This document shows, in pieces, positions 8,681-18,833 of a stretch of 64,000 nucleotides of DNA. This stretch comes from Rothia sp. (in: high G+C Gram-positive bacteria) (lineage in GTDB: Bacteria > Actinomycetota > Actinomycetes > Actinomycetales > Micrococcaceae), in NCBI RefSeq assembly GCF_030540545.1, contig NZ_JAUNVZ010000003.1:186001-250000 (forward strand). The letters run 5' to 3'. How positions within the stretch are numbered: the first letter of the stretch is position 1; each line of letters starts with the position of its first letter. A model generated the notes under the pieces. That model did not search any database and was not told where the DNA came from. It saw nothing but the letters and a program-made list of their open reading frames with translations. Position numbers and translations under genes: made by a program.

Positions 8681-9567
8681 AACCGACCACTGAATTGACC
8701 CTGCGTACCGGCAGCGCAACGCACCGCGGCGCCCACCGAGAAAATAACGAAGACTCGATGGTCGTCGCCGGTAGCCTGAGCGTAGTCGCCGACGGTATGG
8801 GCGGTCACGAAGCCGGAGAAGTCGCCTCGCGCCTGTGCGTGCGCCAGTTGGCGTATTCCTCCCTGTTCACCCGCCCTGGCGGGCTGACCGAGCAGGAACA
8901 GGCTGAATTTGAGATTCGCTACGCCGCAGCAGGTGGCGGTCGCAAGGCCACCAATGTACTCAATGACGAGATTATGCGCACCCTGGAAAAGCTGCGCACC
9001 CTACTGGGCGAAACCAATGAAAAGATTAAAACCGCTCTCTCCCGCGCGGGCGGAACCACCGTCACCGGCGCCTGGCTAACCACCATTGGGGACCACAATC
9101 TCTGGGTGATTTTCAACGTGGGTGACTCGCGCACCTACCGCCTGATGCGCCCCGAAGACGGTATTCACCACTCCAATTTGGAGCAGCTCTCGGGCGACCG
9201 CGGTACTGCCTCCCTGGAGCAGATTACGAGCGACCACTCCGAGGTGCAGTACCTGGTGGATGAGGGTCAGATTACCGCCCTGGAGGCGCTGACCCACCCT
9301 CGCCGCAATGTTATTACCCGCGCCCTGGGCACCGGTAACTACTGGGAGCCGGATTTTTGGGTGCTGCCCGCCCGCCCGGGTGACCGCCTAATGCTCTGCT
9401 CCGACGGTCTTTCCGGTGAGCTTTCGCATGAGTATATGGCTCGCGTGCTCACCTCGGTGCGCCACCCGCAGGATGCTGCCGATGTGCTGCAGAATGAGGC
9501 TCTGCGTGCCGGTGGCCGCGATAATATTACCGTGGTGGTCGCTGACGCCCAGCAGGTAGAAGACTAA
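8677..9567 (+). CDS. PP2C-type serine/threonine protein phosphatase
   Basis: This 296-residue metal-dependent phosphatase removes phosphate from Ser/Thr residues, opposing PknB-type kinases. PP2C motifs appear in order: RENNEDSMVV (metal Asp), VVADGMGGHEAGE, GDSRTYRL, LMLCSDGLSGEL and GGRDNITVVVAD. No transmembrane segment is visible, so the enzyme is cytosolic. A stretch of about 55 residues between the second and third motifs (around 65-120) is longer than in compact relatives. The ATG overlaps the cyclase stop by four bases, so cAMP synthesis and protein dephosphorylation are co-expressed. A terminator follows. Confidence 0.94.
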   Translation: MKPTTELTLRTGSATHRGAHRENNEDSMVVAGSLSVVADGMGGHEAGEVASRLCVRQLAYSSLFTRPGGLTEQEQAEFEIRYAAAGGGRKATNVLNDEIMRTLEKLRTLLGETNEKIKTALSRAGGTTVTGAWLTTIGDHNLWVIFNVGDSRTYRLMRPEDGIHHSNLEQLSGDRGTASLEQITSDHSEVQYLVDEGQITALEALTHPRRNVITRALGTGNYWEPDFWVLPARPGDRLMLCSDGLSGELSHEYMARVLTSVRHPQDAADVLQNEALRAGGRDNITVVVADAQQVED

Positions 9568-9577
9568 AGAGATGCTC

Positions 9578-9609
9578 ATGCCCCGTTAGGTGAAAGCCTG
9601 GCGGGGCAT
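9578..9609 (+). terminator. Rho-independent terminator after the PP2C gene
   Basis: ATGCCCCG (9578-9585) pairs with CGGGGCAT (9602-9609), followed by TTGCTCT. It closes the cyclase-phosphatase operon. Confidence 0.75.
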
Positions 9610-9705
9610 TGCTCTATGCTCTTTTGCTCTGTGTTCTTTTGCTCTAGGCTCTGCGGCTTTTCTCTCCAGCTAACCGGCGCCTGTTACTCGTGAAGAGAGC
9701 TGACA

Positions 9706-11940
<2,235 letters not shown>

Positions 11941-11974
11941 GGCTGCTGAAGGCTTTCCTGTAGATAAGCTGTGT

Positions 11975-11998
11975 CATAGCGAAGAAGACGCTATGTTT
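11975..11998 (+). terminator. Weak hairpin after ligA
   Basis: CATAGCG (11975-11981) pairs with CGCTATG (11989-11995), followed by TTT. The stem is short and it is a probable weak terminator of ligA. Confidence 0.45.
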
Positions 11999-12018
11999 GG
12001 GGATAAACACGCTGAAAT

Positions 12019-12159
12019 ATGAAAAACTTAAAAATTTTTCAGACTCCGGCAATTCCCGAGCTGTTTGACACTCTGCGGAAAGTTAAGGCACGTGGTTTGG
12101 AGCATAATGCTCCTGTTAAAACCCCCGGAAATACAGGCAAGGGGAGGGTAGTGCAGTGA
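12019..12159 (+). CDS. Possible small protein, 46 aa (doubtful)
   Basis: An open frame MKNLKIFQTPAIPELFD... ends TGKGRVVQ. It looks protein-like, with a plausible amphipathic middle and a basic tail. It lacks a clear ribosome binding site, and its end overlaps a terminator-like hairpin. It could be a small gene, a leader peptide or chance. Confidence 0.2.
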   Translation: MKNLKIFQTPAIPELFDTLRKVKARGLEHNAPVKTPGNTGKGRVVQ

Positions 12160-12177
12160 AAAGTGCTAGCCTCCCCT
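12140..12177 (+). terminator. Terminator-like hairpin in the ligA-rpf gap
   Basis: AGGGGAGG (12140-12147) pairs perfectly with CCTCCCCT (12170-12177), followed by CAATTTTCCCC. It would stop readthrough from ligA before the rpf transcription unit. Confidence 0.6.
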
Positions 12178-12295
12178 CAATTTTCCCCATATATAGATAG
12201 CAGGCTATAAAACAGCTTCTGCGGGCAAAAGCAACCCCTCAGAGCTTAAAAAATACTTGGAATTCACAGCTTGCTGCGTTATCTTGGAGTACAGA

Positions 12296-12567
12296 TTAAG
12301 CGCGTCCAGCATGGACACGCTTAAGTTGCGGCCTTGGAAAATCCGCAACGATGCCGGTTCTACCGTACGCCTTCATGCGTAAACCTAACGGCAGCCAGTG
12401 AGCCTCCTACCCATTATCGAGGTTCGCCGGGCACGACCTGGGGAGCGTATGTCCTGCCATTCACAGGGTAGAGCCACAAATGTAAGCGATATGTAATTAT
12501 CAAGGTGAATGGCGACGCGCTAGAGCCTCGGGGACGGGGCGATGCGGAGGCGGCCTTTAGGAGCATT
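12296..12567 (+). ncRNA. Structured leader RNA upstream of the rpf-like gene (candidate riboswitch)
   Basis: Three hairpins lie in a row. TTAAGCG (12296-12302) pairs with CGCTTAA (12318-12324), with an inner GTCCA/TGGAC stem. GTTGCGG (12325-12331) pairs with CCGCAAC (12343-12349). TGCCG (about 12353-12357) pairs with CGGCA (about 12389-12393), with nested TACGC/GCGTA. Further short stems follow. Actinobacterial rpf genes often carry a c-di-AMP (ydaO-type) riboswitch in this place. I could not recognise that motif's conserved strings here, so the class is open. The outer boundaries are guesses. Confidence 0.4.
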
Positions 12568-13245
12568 ATGAAGAAGAATTCCACCATTCGCCGTTCCGCT
12601 GCTGCTCTTGCCATTGGTGGTGCTGCAGTAGCTACCATGTCGATGCCCGCTGCTAACGCAGTGGACGGCGCTACCTGGGACGCACTGGCACAGTGCGAGT
12701 CCGGTGGCAACTGGTCCATCAACACCGGTAACGGCTTCTATGGCGGTCTGCAGTTCACCCAGCAGTCCTGGAACGGCGTCGGCATGTCCGGCTCCCCCCA
12801 GACCGCTACTCGTGCACAGCAGATCGAAGCAGGTGAGCGTCTGCTCGCAGTTCAGGGTTGGGGCGCATGGCCCGCATGCTCCGCTAAGCTCGGCCTGTAC
12901 GGCAAGAGCGGTGCAGCACCGACCTACACCAACCCCGGTGCAACCCAGACCGTAGCAGCTCAGTCCCAGCAGCAGCAGGCATACACTGCTCCTGCTACCC
13001 AGGCTCCCGCAGCTCCGGCAGCACCGGCTGCTCCCGCAACTCAGGCTCCCGCAGCACCCGCTGCACCGGCAGCTCCCGTTGCAGCATCCGGTACCTACAC
13101 CGTGGTTGCAGGTGACACCCTGTCCCTGATCGCAGCTAAGCTGGGCGTTTCCGGCGGCTACCAGGCGATTGCAGCAGCTAACACCGACGTGATTTACAAC
13201 GTTGACCTGATCTTCCCCGGTCAGGTGCTGAACATCCCCGCCTAA
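12568..13245 (+). CDS. Resuscitation-promoting factor-like transglycosylase with LysM domain
   Basis: A secreted muralytic enzyme that cleaves peptidoglycan glycan strands and can stimulate regrowth of dormant cells. The 225-residue protein has a signal peptide (cleavage likely after MPAANA, residue 31) and a transglycosylase-like domain (about 32-105) with catalytic E44 in LAQCESGGNW and GGLQFTQQSW. An Ala/Pro/Gln linker (about 125-175) and a C-terminal LysM peptidoglycan-binding domain (GTYTVVAGDTLSLIAAKLG) follow. The start at 12568 is set by the signal peptide and the AGGAG site at 12559-12563. A long structured leader precedes it and a strong terminator follows, so it is a single-gene unit probably controlled at RNA level. 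Confidence 0.94.
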   Translation: MKKNSTIRRSAAALAIGGAAVATMSMPAANAVDGATWDALAQCESGGNWSINTGNGFYGGLQFTQQSWNGVGMSGSPQTATRAQQIEAGERLLAVQGWGAWPACSAKLGLYGKSGAAPTYTNPGATQTVAAQSQQQQAYTAPATQAPAAPAAPAAPATQAPAAPAAPAAPVAASGTYTVVAGDTLSLIAAKLGVSGGYQAIAAANTDVIYNVDLIFPGQVLNIPA

Positions 13246-13306
13246 TAACGAGGATCTACAGCATCACCGATAGGTAGATTTGAGCGTAAAACCTCTGTAG
13301 CATGTC

Positions 13307-13344
13307 AGGCCCCGCCCCATCCGGTATTGGATGAGGCGGGGCCT
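13307..13344 (+). terminator. Rho-independent terminator after the rpf-like gene
   Basis: AGGCCCCGCC (13307-13316) pairs perfectly with GGCGGGGCCT (13335-13344), followed by TGCTAT. Confidence 0.85.
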
Positions 13345-13497
13345 TGCTATGCGCACAGCGGCAGGGGAGTACACCGCCCAATAATCCCGGCTGCAGCAGC
13401 CCAACGGAGCATGGAATATGCTGTCATCTATCCTGCCCGCACGCCCCTATCGGGTAGACTAGTTAAGTTATAAACATCTAAGACATACGGAGAACAC

Positions 13498-13797
13498 ATG
13501 TCTGCCATCACTCTAGAGCAGGTCAAGCACCTGGCGCAGCTGGCACATATCGACATGACCGATGACGAACTGGAAGCCCTGACCCAGGAACTGGACGTTA
13601 TCGTCAACTCGGTCGAGAGCATGTCGGAAGCCATCGGTGACGATATCCCCGCAACGAGCCACCCCATCCCCCTGAGCAACGTCTTCCGCGAAGACGTGGT
13701 CGGCGATACCGTGCTGACCCAGGAGCAAGCACTATCCGGTGCACCCGATGCGCAGGACGGCAAGTTCCGCGTGCCCGCAATCCTCAACGAAGACTAA
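13498..13797 (+). CDS. gatC: Asp/Glu-tRNA amidotransferase subunit C
   Basis: GatC is the small subunit that holds GatA and GatB together in the amidotransferase. That complex converts Glu-tRNA(Gln) to Gln-tRNA(Gln), and Asp-tRNA(Asn) where needed. The 99-residue protein has the family start AITLEQVKHLAQLAHIDMTDDEL and the C-terminal PLSNVFREDVVGDT ... FRVPAILNED. A CGGAG site precedes the ATG, and a TAGACT -10-like box lies about 40 nt upstream. It is the first gene of gatCAB, with gatA starting 12 nt later. Confidence 0.96.
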   Translation: MSAITLEQVKHLAQLAHIDMTDDELEALTQELDVIVNSVESMSEAIGDDIPATSHPIPLSNVFREDVVGDTVLTQEQALSGAPDAQDGKFRVPAILNED

Positions 13798-13809
13798 GGG
13801 GCGTACTCA

Positions 13810-15375
13810 ATGACTGAACTCATTAAACTCACCGCCGCAGAAGCAGCCGCAAAGCTGGCAGCCGGCGAAATCACCTCGGTGGAACTCACCCAGGCGCACC
13901 TGGACCACATTGCAGCCACCGACGGTGCACAGGGTCTGAACGCCTTCCTGCATGTGAACGCAGAAGAAGCCCTGGCAGAAGCAGCAGCCGTAGACGCAGA
14001 CCGCGCAGCCGGTAAGGAACTGCCCGCCCTGGCAGGCGTGCCCATCGCCATTAAGGACCTGATTGTCACCAAGGGGCAGCCCACCACCGCAGCATCCAAG
14101 ATGCTCGAAGGCTGGATGAGCCCCTACGACGGCACCGTCACCCAGAAGGTACGCGCAGCACGCATGCCGATCCTGGGCAAGACCAACCTGGACGAATTCG
14201 CTATGGGTTCCTCCAATGAGCACTCCGCATTCGGCCCCGTGCGCAACCCCTGGGATCTGCAGCGCGTGCCCGGCGGCTCCGGCGGTGGCTCCGCAGCTGC
14301 TGTCTCCGCATTCCAGGCACCCCTGGCACTGGGCACCGACACCGGTGGCTCCATCCGCCAGCCGGCTGCACTGACCGGTTCCGTGGGTGTCAAGCCCACC
14401 TACGGCTCCGTTTCCCGCTCCGGCGTGATCGCTATGGCATCCTCCCTGGACCAGGTTGGTCCCTGTGCACGTACCGTGCTGGACACCGCCCTGCTGCACG
14501 AGGTCATTGCCGGCCACGACCCGCTGGACTCCACCAGCCTGAACGAACCCGTACCCGCCTTTGCACAGGCAGCACGTGAAGGCGCTCAGGAAGGCTCCCT
14601 CAAGGGTCTGCGCGTGGGCGTTATTAAGGAGCTCGGCGGCGGTTCCGGTAAGGGCTTCCAGCACGGCGTGATTGCACGCTTTATGGACTCCCTGGAACTG
14701 CTGCAGGCAGCCGGCGCCGAGATCGTTGAGGTCTCCCTGCCCAGCGTGCAGCACGCCATTAGCGCCTACTACATGATCATGTCCTCCGAGGTGTCCTCCA
14801 ACCTGGCACGCTACGACGGCGTGCGCTACGGTCTGCGCGTTGTCCCCGAAGACGGCCCGGTCACCATCGAGCGCGTTATGGCTGCAACCCGCGCAGCGGG
14901 CTTCGGCAACGAGGTTAAGCGCCGTATTATTCTGGGTACCTACGCGCTGTCCGCAGGTAACTTCGAGGCGTACTACGGTGCGGCTCTGAAGGTCCGCACC
15001 CTGATTCAGCGCGACTACGCGGCAGCCTTTGAGAAGGTTGACGTGCTCGTGAGCCCCACCAGCCCCACCACTGCCTTCAAGCTGGGTGAGAAGACCAAGG
15101 GCGACCCGACCGCAATGTACCTGGGCGATATCGCAACCGTGCCCACCAACCTTGCCGGTGTTCCCTCCATCTCCCTGCCCGCCGGTGTGGCTGAAGAAGA
15201 CGGCATGCCCGTCGGTATTCAGTTCACCGCACCCGCACGCGAAGACGCACGTCTGTACCGCGTGGCGGCAGGCCTGGAGAAGCTGCTGACCGATAAGTGG
15301 GGCGCACCCTTCTACACCCGCATCCCTGATGTGACCGAAACGATCCGCGACTTTGACTTTGGGGGTACCAAGTAA
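13810..15375 (+). CDS. gatA: Asp/Glu-tRNA amidotransferase subunit A (glutamine amidase)
   Basis: GatA frees ammonia from glutamine and passes it to GatB. The 521-residue protein is an amidase-signature enzyme. Its Ser-cisSer-Lys triad is intact: K82 (GVPIAIKDL), S157 ([11 protein letters not shown]) and nucleophile S181 ([12 protein letters not shown]), with the same spacing as the Staphylococcus enzyme. The C-terminal part has [12 protein letters not shown] and [12 protein letters not shown]. It is co-transcribed with gatC upstream, and its stop overlaps the gatB start by one base. The presence of gatCAB suggests that this organism makes Gln-tRNA by the indirect route. Confidence 0.97.
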   Translation: MTELIKLTAAEAAAKLAAGEITSVELTQAHLDHIAATDGAQGLNAFLHVNAEEALAEAAAVDADRAAGKELPALAGVPIAIKDLIVTKGQPTTAASKMLEGWMSPYDGTVTQKVRAARMPILGKTNLDEFAMGSSNEHSAFGPVRNPWDLQRVPGGSGGGSAAAVSAFQAPLALGTDTGGSIRQPAALTGSVGVKPTYGSVSRSGVIAMASSLDQVGPCARTVLDTALLHEVIAGHDPLDSTSLNEPVPAFAQAAREGAQEGSLKGLRVGVIKELGGGSGKGFQHGVIARFMDSLELLQAAGAEIVEVSLPSVQHAISAYYMIMSSEVSSNLARYDGVRYGLRVVPEDGPVTIERVMAATRAAGFGNEVKRRIILGTYALSAGNFEAYYGAALKVRTLIQRDYAAAFEKVDVLVSPTSPTTAFKLGEKTKGDPTAMYLGDIATVPTNLAGVPSISLPAGVAEEDGMPVGIQFTAPAREDARLYRVAAGLEKLLTDKWGAPFYTRIPDVTETIRDFDFGGTK

Positions 15376-16880
15376 TGAGCGACGAAATCCTCAGCTTCGA
15401 AGAAGCAATGGACAAGTACGACCCGGTTCTGGGTTTTGAGGTGCACGTTGAGCTGAACACCAAGACCAAAATGTTCGACTCCGCACCGAATGAGTTCGGC
15501 GATGAGCCGAACACCAACGTCAGCCCCGTCTCCCTGGGCCTGCCCGGCGCCATGCCGGTGGTCAACAAGGTAGCGGTTGAGTCCGCTATTAAGCTGGGTC
15601 TGGCACTGGGTTGTGAGATTGCGCCGATTACCTACTTCGCGCGTAAGAACTACTTCTACCCGGACACCCCGAAGAACTTCCAGACCTCCCAGCACCACAA
15701 GCCCATTGCTGAAAACGGCAAGCTGGATGTGGAGCTGGAAGACGGCACCATCTTCACCGTGGAGATTGAGCGCGCGCACATGGAAGAAGACGCCGGTAAG
15801 CTCACCCACGTGGGTGGCGCTGACGGCCGTATTCAGGGTGCAGCCTTCTCCCTGGTGGACTACAACCGTGCCGGTGTGCCCCTGATCGAGATCGTGACCA
15901 AGCCTATCGTTGGTGCAGGCGACCGTGCGCCCGAGCTGGCTCGTGCCTATGTTGCCGCTATTCGCGATATCGTCAAGAACCTGGGTATTTCCGAGGCTCG
16001 TATGGAGCGCGGTAATGTGCGCTGCGATGCGAACGTCTCCCTGATGCCCAAGGGCGCTACGAAGTTCGGTACCCGCTCCGAGACCAAGAACGTGAACTCC
16101 CTGCGCTCTGTTGAGCGCGCGGTGCGCTACGAGATTCGCCGCCACGCCGCTGTGCTGGAATCCGGCAAGTCCGTGCTGCAGGAGACCCGCCACTGGCACG
16201 AGGATACCCGCGAGACCTCCGCAGGCCGCCCCAAGAGCGACGCGGATGACTACCGCTACTTCCCCGAGCCGGACCTGGTTCCCGTGGTGACCAATGACGA
16301 GTGGATCGAGAGCCTGCGCGCAACCCTGCCGGAGCCTCCCGCTGAGCGTCGCCGTCGTCTTAAGGGCGAGTGGGGTTACTCCGATGAGGAATTCCGCGAT
16401 GTGGTCAACGCCGGTGCTCTGGACATTATTGAAGAGACCGTCACTGCCGGTGCTTCGGCTGCTGCAGCCCGCAAGTGGTGGATGGGTGAGATTGCCCGCC
16501 GCGCTAAGCAGGCTGAGGTTGAGCTGACCGCCCTGGGTGTTACCCCTGCGATTGTGGTTGAGCTGGAATCCCTGATTTCTGAGGGCAAGATTAATGACAA
16601 GATTGCCCGTCAGGTGCTGGAGTTCGTGCTTGCCGGTGAAGGTGCTCCCTCCGAGATCGTTGAGGCACGCGGCCTGGCTGTGGTTTCCGATGATGGCGCG
16701 CTGACTGCCGCTGTTCAGGAAGCTCTGGCTGCTATGCCCGATGTTGCCGAGAAGATCCGTTCCGGTAAGATTCAGGCTGCCGGTGCTGTGGTCGGTCAGG
16801 TGATGAAGGCTACCCGCGGTCAGGCTGATGCTGCCCGCGTGCGCGAACTGATTCTGGCTGAGTGCGGTGTTGAGGGCTAA
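15375..16880 (+). CDS. gatB: Asp/Glu-tRNA amidotransferase subunit B
   Basis: GatB binds the misacylated tRNA, activates its side chain with ATP and transfers ammonia from GatA. The 501-residue protein has [18 protein letters not shown] at the start, the family motif for the catalytic cradle ([26 protein letters not shown]), and [15 protein letters not shown] with [23 protein letters not shown]-terminal helical and YqeY-like tail follows ([18 protein letters not shown] ... [12 protein letters not shown]). The ATG shares one base with the gatA stop. A very strong terminator follows, closing the operon. Confidence 0.97.
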   Translation: MSDEILSFEEAMDKYDPVLGFEVHVELNTKTKMFDSAPNEFGDEPNTNVSPVSLGLPGAMPVVNKVAVESAIKLGLALGCEIAPITYFARKNYFYPDTPKNFQTSQHHKPIAENGKLDVELEDGTIFTVEIERAHMEEDAGKLTHVGGADGRIQGAAFSLVDYNRAGVPLIEIVTKPIVGAGDRAPELARAYVAAIRDIVKNLGISEARMERGNVRCDANVSLMPKGATKFGTRSETKNVNSLRSVERAVRYEIRRHAAVLESGKSVLQETRHWHEDTRETSAGRPKSDADDYRYFPEPDLVPVVTNDEWIESLRATLPEPPAERRRRLKGEWGYSDEEFRDVVNAGALDIIEETVTAGASAAAARKWWMGEIARRAKQAEVELTALGVTPAIVVELESLISEGKINDKIARQVLEFVLAGEGAPSEIVEARGLAVVSDDGALTAAVQEALAAMPDVAEKIRSGKIQAAGAVVGQVMKATRGQADAARVRELILAECGVEG

Positions 16881-16908
16881 GCCCCTGTAGCGCTGATAGC
16901 GTATAGAG

Positions 16909-16950
16909 ATACCCCGTCCGGGTTTATGCCCGGGCGGGGTATTTCTTTAT
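16909..16950 (+). terminator. Rho-independent terminator after gatB
   Basis: ATACCCCGTCCGGG (16909-16922) pairs with CCCGGGCGGGGTAT (16929-16942), with one mismatch, followed by TTCTTTAT. Confidence 0.9.
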
Positions 16951-17088
16951 CTTTGTGTATAGGGGGCTGGTATGCTGTGTAGTATTCAGACACCTTATGC
17001 GCGCATATAACTTGTCTGATGGCAGATAATTTGTCTGATGAGGAAAACACAGGCAGCGTAGAGATAAACCGCAAGGAAGCAACACACT

Positions 17089-18744
17089 ATGAAAACACGC
17101 CATCTTCTCAGCGTATGGGTGCTGACCCCTATCCTGGCGCTCATCTGCGTGGCAGAAGCACCCCTCATTGGAGCCATCGGTCAGGCAATCGTTGACTCCA
17201 ACGCCTCCGCATACCTAAGCCTCATGGGCGGGGTACTGCTCTATATTCTCGTGCGCGTCAGCCTGCACTACGCCCGGCAATACTCGGCAACCCTGGCGAC
17301 TGCCGAGCTGACCAACTCCCTGCGCGAGCGCCTCATGTCCTCCATTGCCTCCGCCCCCCTGGCGCAGCTGAGTAAGCATAAACCGGACTACTATATCGCC
17401 CAATTCACCAGCCAAATCGACTACGTCAAGGGCTCCTACTACGACCAGCTCATGTGGGGCGGGTACCTCGCCACCCAGCTGGTTCTTGCCCTGGCTCTCG
17501 CCTTTTACACCAACCCACTTATGGCTGCGCTGACCATTCTGCTCTGCCTGCCCGTATGCGCCCTGCCCCTGCTGACCCAGAAAATTATTGGGCGCCGAGC
17601 CGAAGAATATATTGCAGCCACGACCGAACTCACCGAGAAAAGCGCGGATATTCTGCGCGGCGCCTCCGAATGGAAACGTACCGGGCACCGCAAAACTTAC
17701 GCAAACCTCTACTCCCTGCTGCGCGCACGATGGTTCTCCGCCTACCGAACCAATAGCCGTACCCAGGAGCGCGTGGACGCCATCAACACTCTCTTTACCG
17801 TGCTGCTCTACCTGGGCTCCTGGGCTATTGGCGGTTACCTGGTGATTATTAATCTGCTGAGCCTGCCTCAATTGCTGATCTTTACCCAGCTGACCGGTAT
17901 GATCTGCATGCCCCTCTACTCGGCAAGCGCCATTATTCCCGAGCTGATTGCCGGTCGTACCGCCCTGCGCCAGCTGCAGACAGCAATCCCCACCGAAGAG
18001 AAGAACCCTGCTACGATCACCCTGGATGAGGCTGAGCATATTCGTGCCTATTCCTACCGGGACGTACAGCTCTTTGACAGCTCGGAACCGATGACCCTGC
18101 ACCTGGAAACCTCCAAGAAATACCTGGTGGTTGGTGCCAGCGGTAGCGGCAAAAGCACCCTCTTTAAACCCCTGCTGGGTTTGAACCGGACCTATAGCGG
18201 AACTCTAAACGCTCAGCTGAGCAGCGATAGGGCGCGCGATTGCCGGGGCCTGGATGATAAGAGCCTGAACCGTTCCGTGGGGTATCTGTCCCAAAGCAGC
18301 TATATCTTCACCGATACCCTGCGTGAGAACCTACGCCTGCACGATGAATCAATCAGTGACGAGCAGATTATGGCTGCTTGTGCCACCGCCGGAATTGATG
18401 GGTGGGTCAACGCTCAGGGACTGGACTATATGGTTAGTTCCGATTTGAGCGAAATGTCCGGTGGTGAGCGTCAGCGCCTGTTGCTGGCACGCACCCTGCT
18501 CGGCTCCCCGCGCTTTGCCATTATTGACGAGCTAACCAGCGGTTTGGATGCGGGCACCGCTGCCTCCATTGAGCAGCGCCTGCTGAATCTTCCGATGGGC
18601 ATGGTGTACATTAGCCACCGTATGAGCGATGAACTCATGGATTCTGTAGATGAGGTGCTGGTTCTCTCGCAGGGACAGATTATTGCTCGAGGCTCAGCCG
18701 ATGATGTGCGCGATGCGGTGCGCGAGCAGAAGCTTATGGTGTAG
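17089..18744 (+). CDS. ABC exporter, fused permease and ATPase
   Basis: A 551-residue half-transporter with an N-terminal six-helix transmembrane domain (about 1-290) and a C-terminal nucleotide-binding domain. The ATPase is complete: Walker A GASGSGKST (about 349-357), Q-loop GYLSQSSY, signature MSGGERQR, Walker B FAIIDE, D-loop SGLD and the switch His in YISHR. It should act as a homodimer because no partner gene adjoins it. AAGGAAG precedes the ATG. The layout resembles lipid, peptide or bacteriocin exporters, but the cargo cannot be told from sequence and no precursor peptide or maturation gene was seen alongside. It is bounded by terminators, so it is a one-gene unit. Confidence 0.92.
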   Translation: MKTRHLLSVWVLTPILALICVAEAPLIGAIGQAIVDSNASAYLSLMGGVLLYILVRVSLHYARQYSATLATAELTNSLRERLMSSIASAPLAQLSKHKPDYYIAQFTSQIDYVKGSYYDQLMWGGYLATQLVLALALAFYTNPLMAALTILLCLPVCALPLLTQKIIGRRAEEYIAATTELTEKSADILRGASEWKRTGHRKTYANLYSLLRARWFSAYRTNSRTQERVDAINTLFTVLLYLGSWAIGGYLVIINLLSLPQLLIFTQLTGMICMPLYSASAIIPELIAGRTALRQLQTAIPTEEKNPATITLDEAEHIRAYSYRDVQLFDSSEPMTLHLETSKKYLVVGASGSGKSTLFKPLLGLNRTYSGTLNAQLSSDRARDCRGLDDKSLNRSVGYLSQSSYIFTDTLRENLRLHDESISDEQIMAACATAGIDGWVNAQGLDYMVSSDLSEMSGGERQRLLLARTLLGSPRFAIIDELTSGLDAGTAASIEQRLLNLPMGMVYISHRMSDELMDSVDEVLVLSQGQIIARGSADDVRDAVREQKLMV

Positions 18745-18763
18745 TCCTGCTCGCTATGGCGAG

Positions 18764-18818
18764 AAAAAAGAGTTCTGCCCCGCGTGCTCACAGGAACATG
18801 CGGGGCAGAACTCTTATA
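18764..18818. terminator. Bidirectional terminator between ABC exporter and peptidase genes
   Basis: GAGTTCTGCCCCGC (18770-18783) pairs perfectly with GCGGGGCAGAACTC (18800-18813). A-runs on the left and TT on the right suit both directions. Confidence 0.9.
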
Positions 18819-18833
18819 TCAAGCGGAATAATC

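Noticed and set aside
12296-12567. Firm call of a c-di-AMP riboswitch
   Set aside because: The gene context fits, but the conserved GGGGGA-type and CAGCUAACC-type strings were not recognised; it is kept as an unclassified leader.
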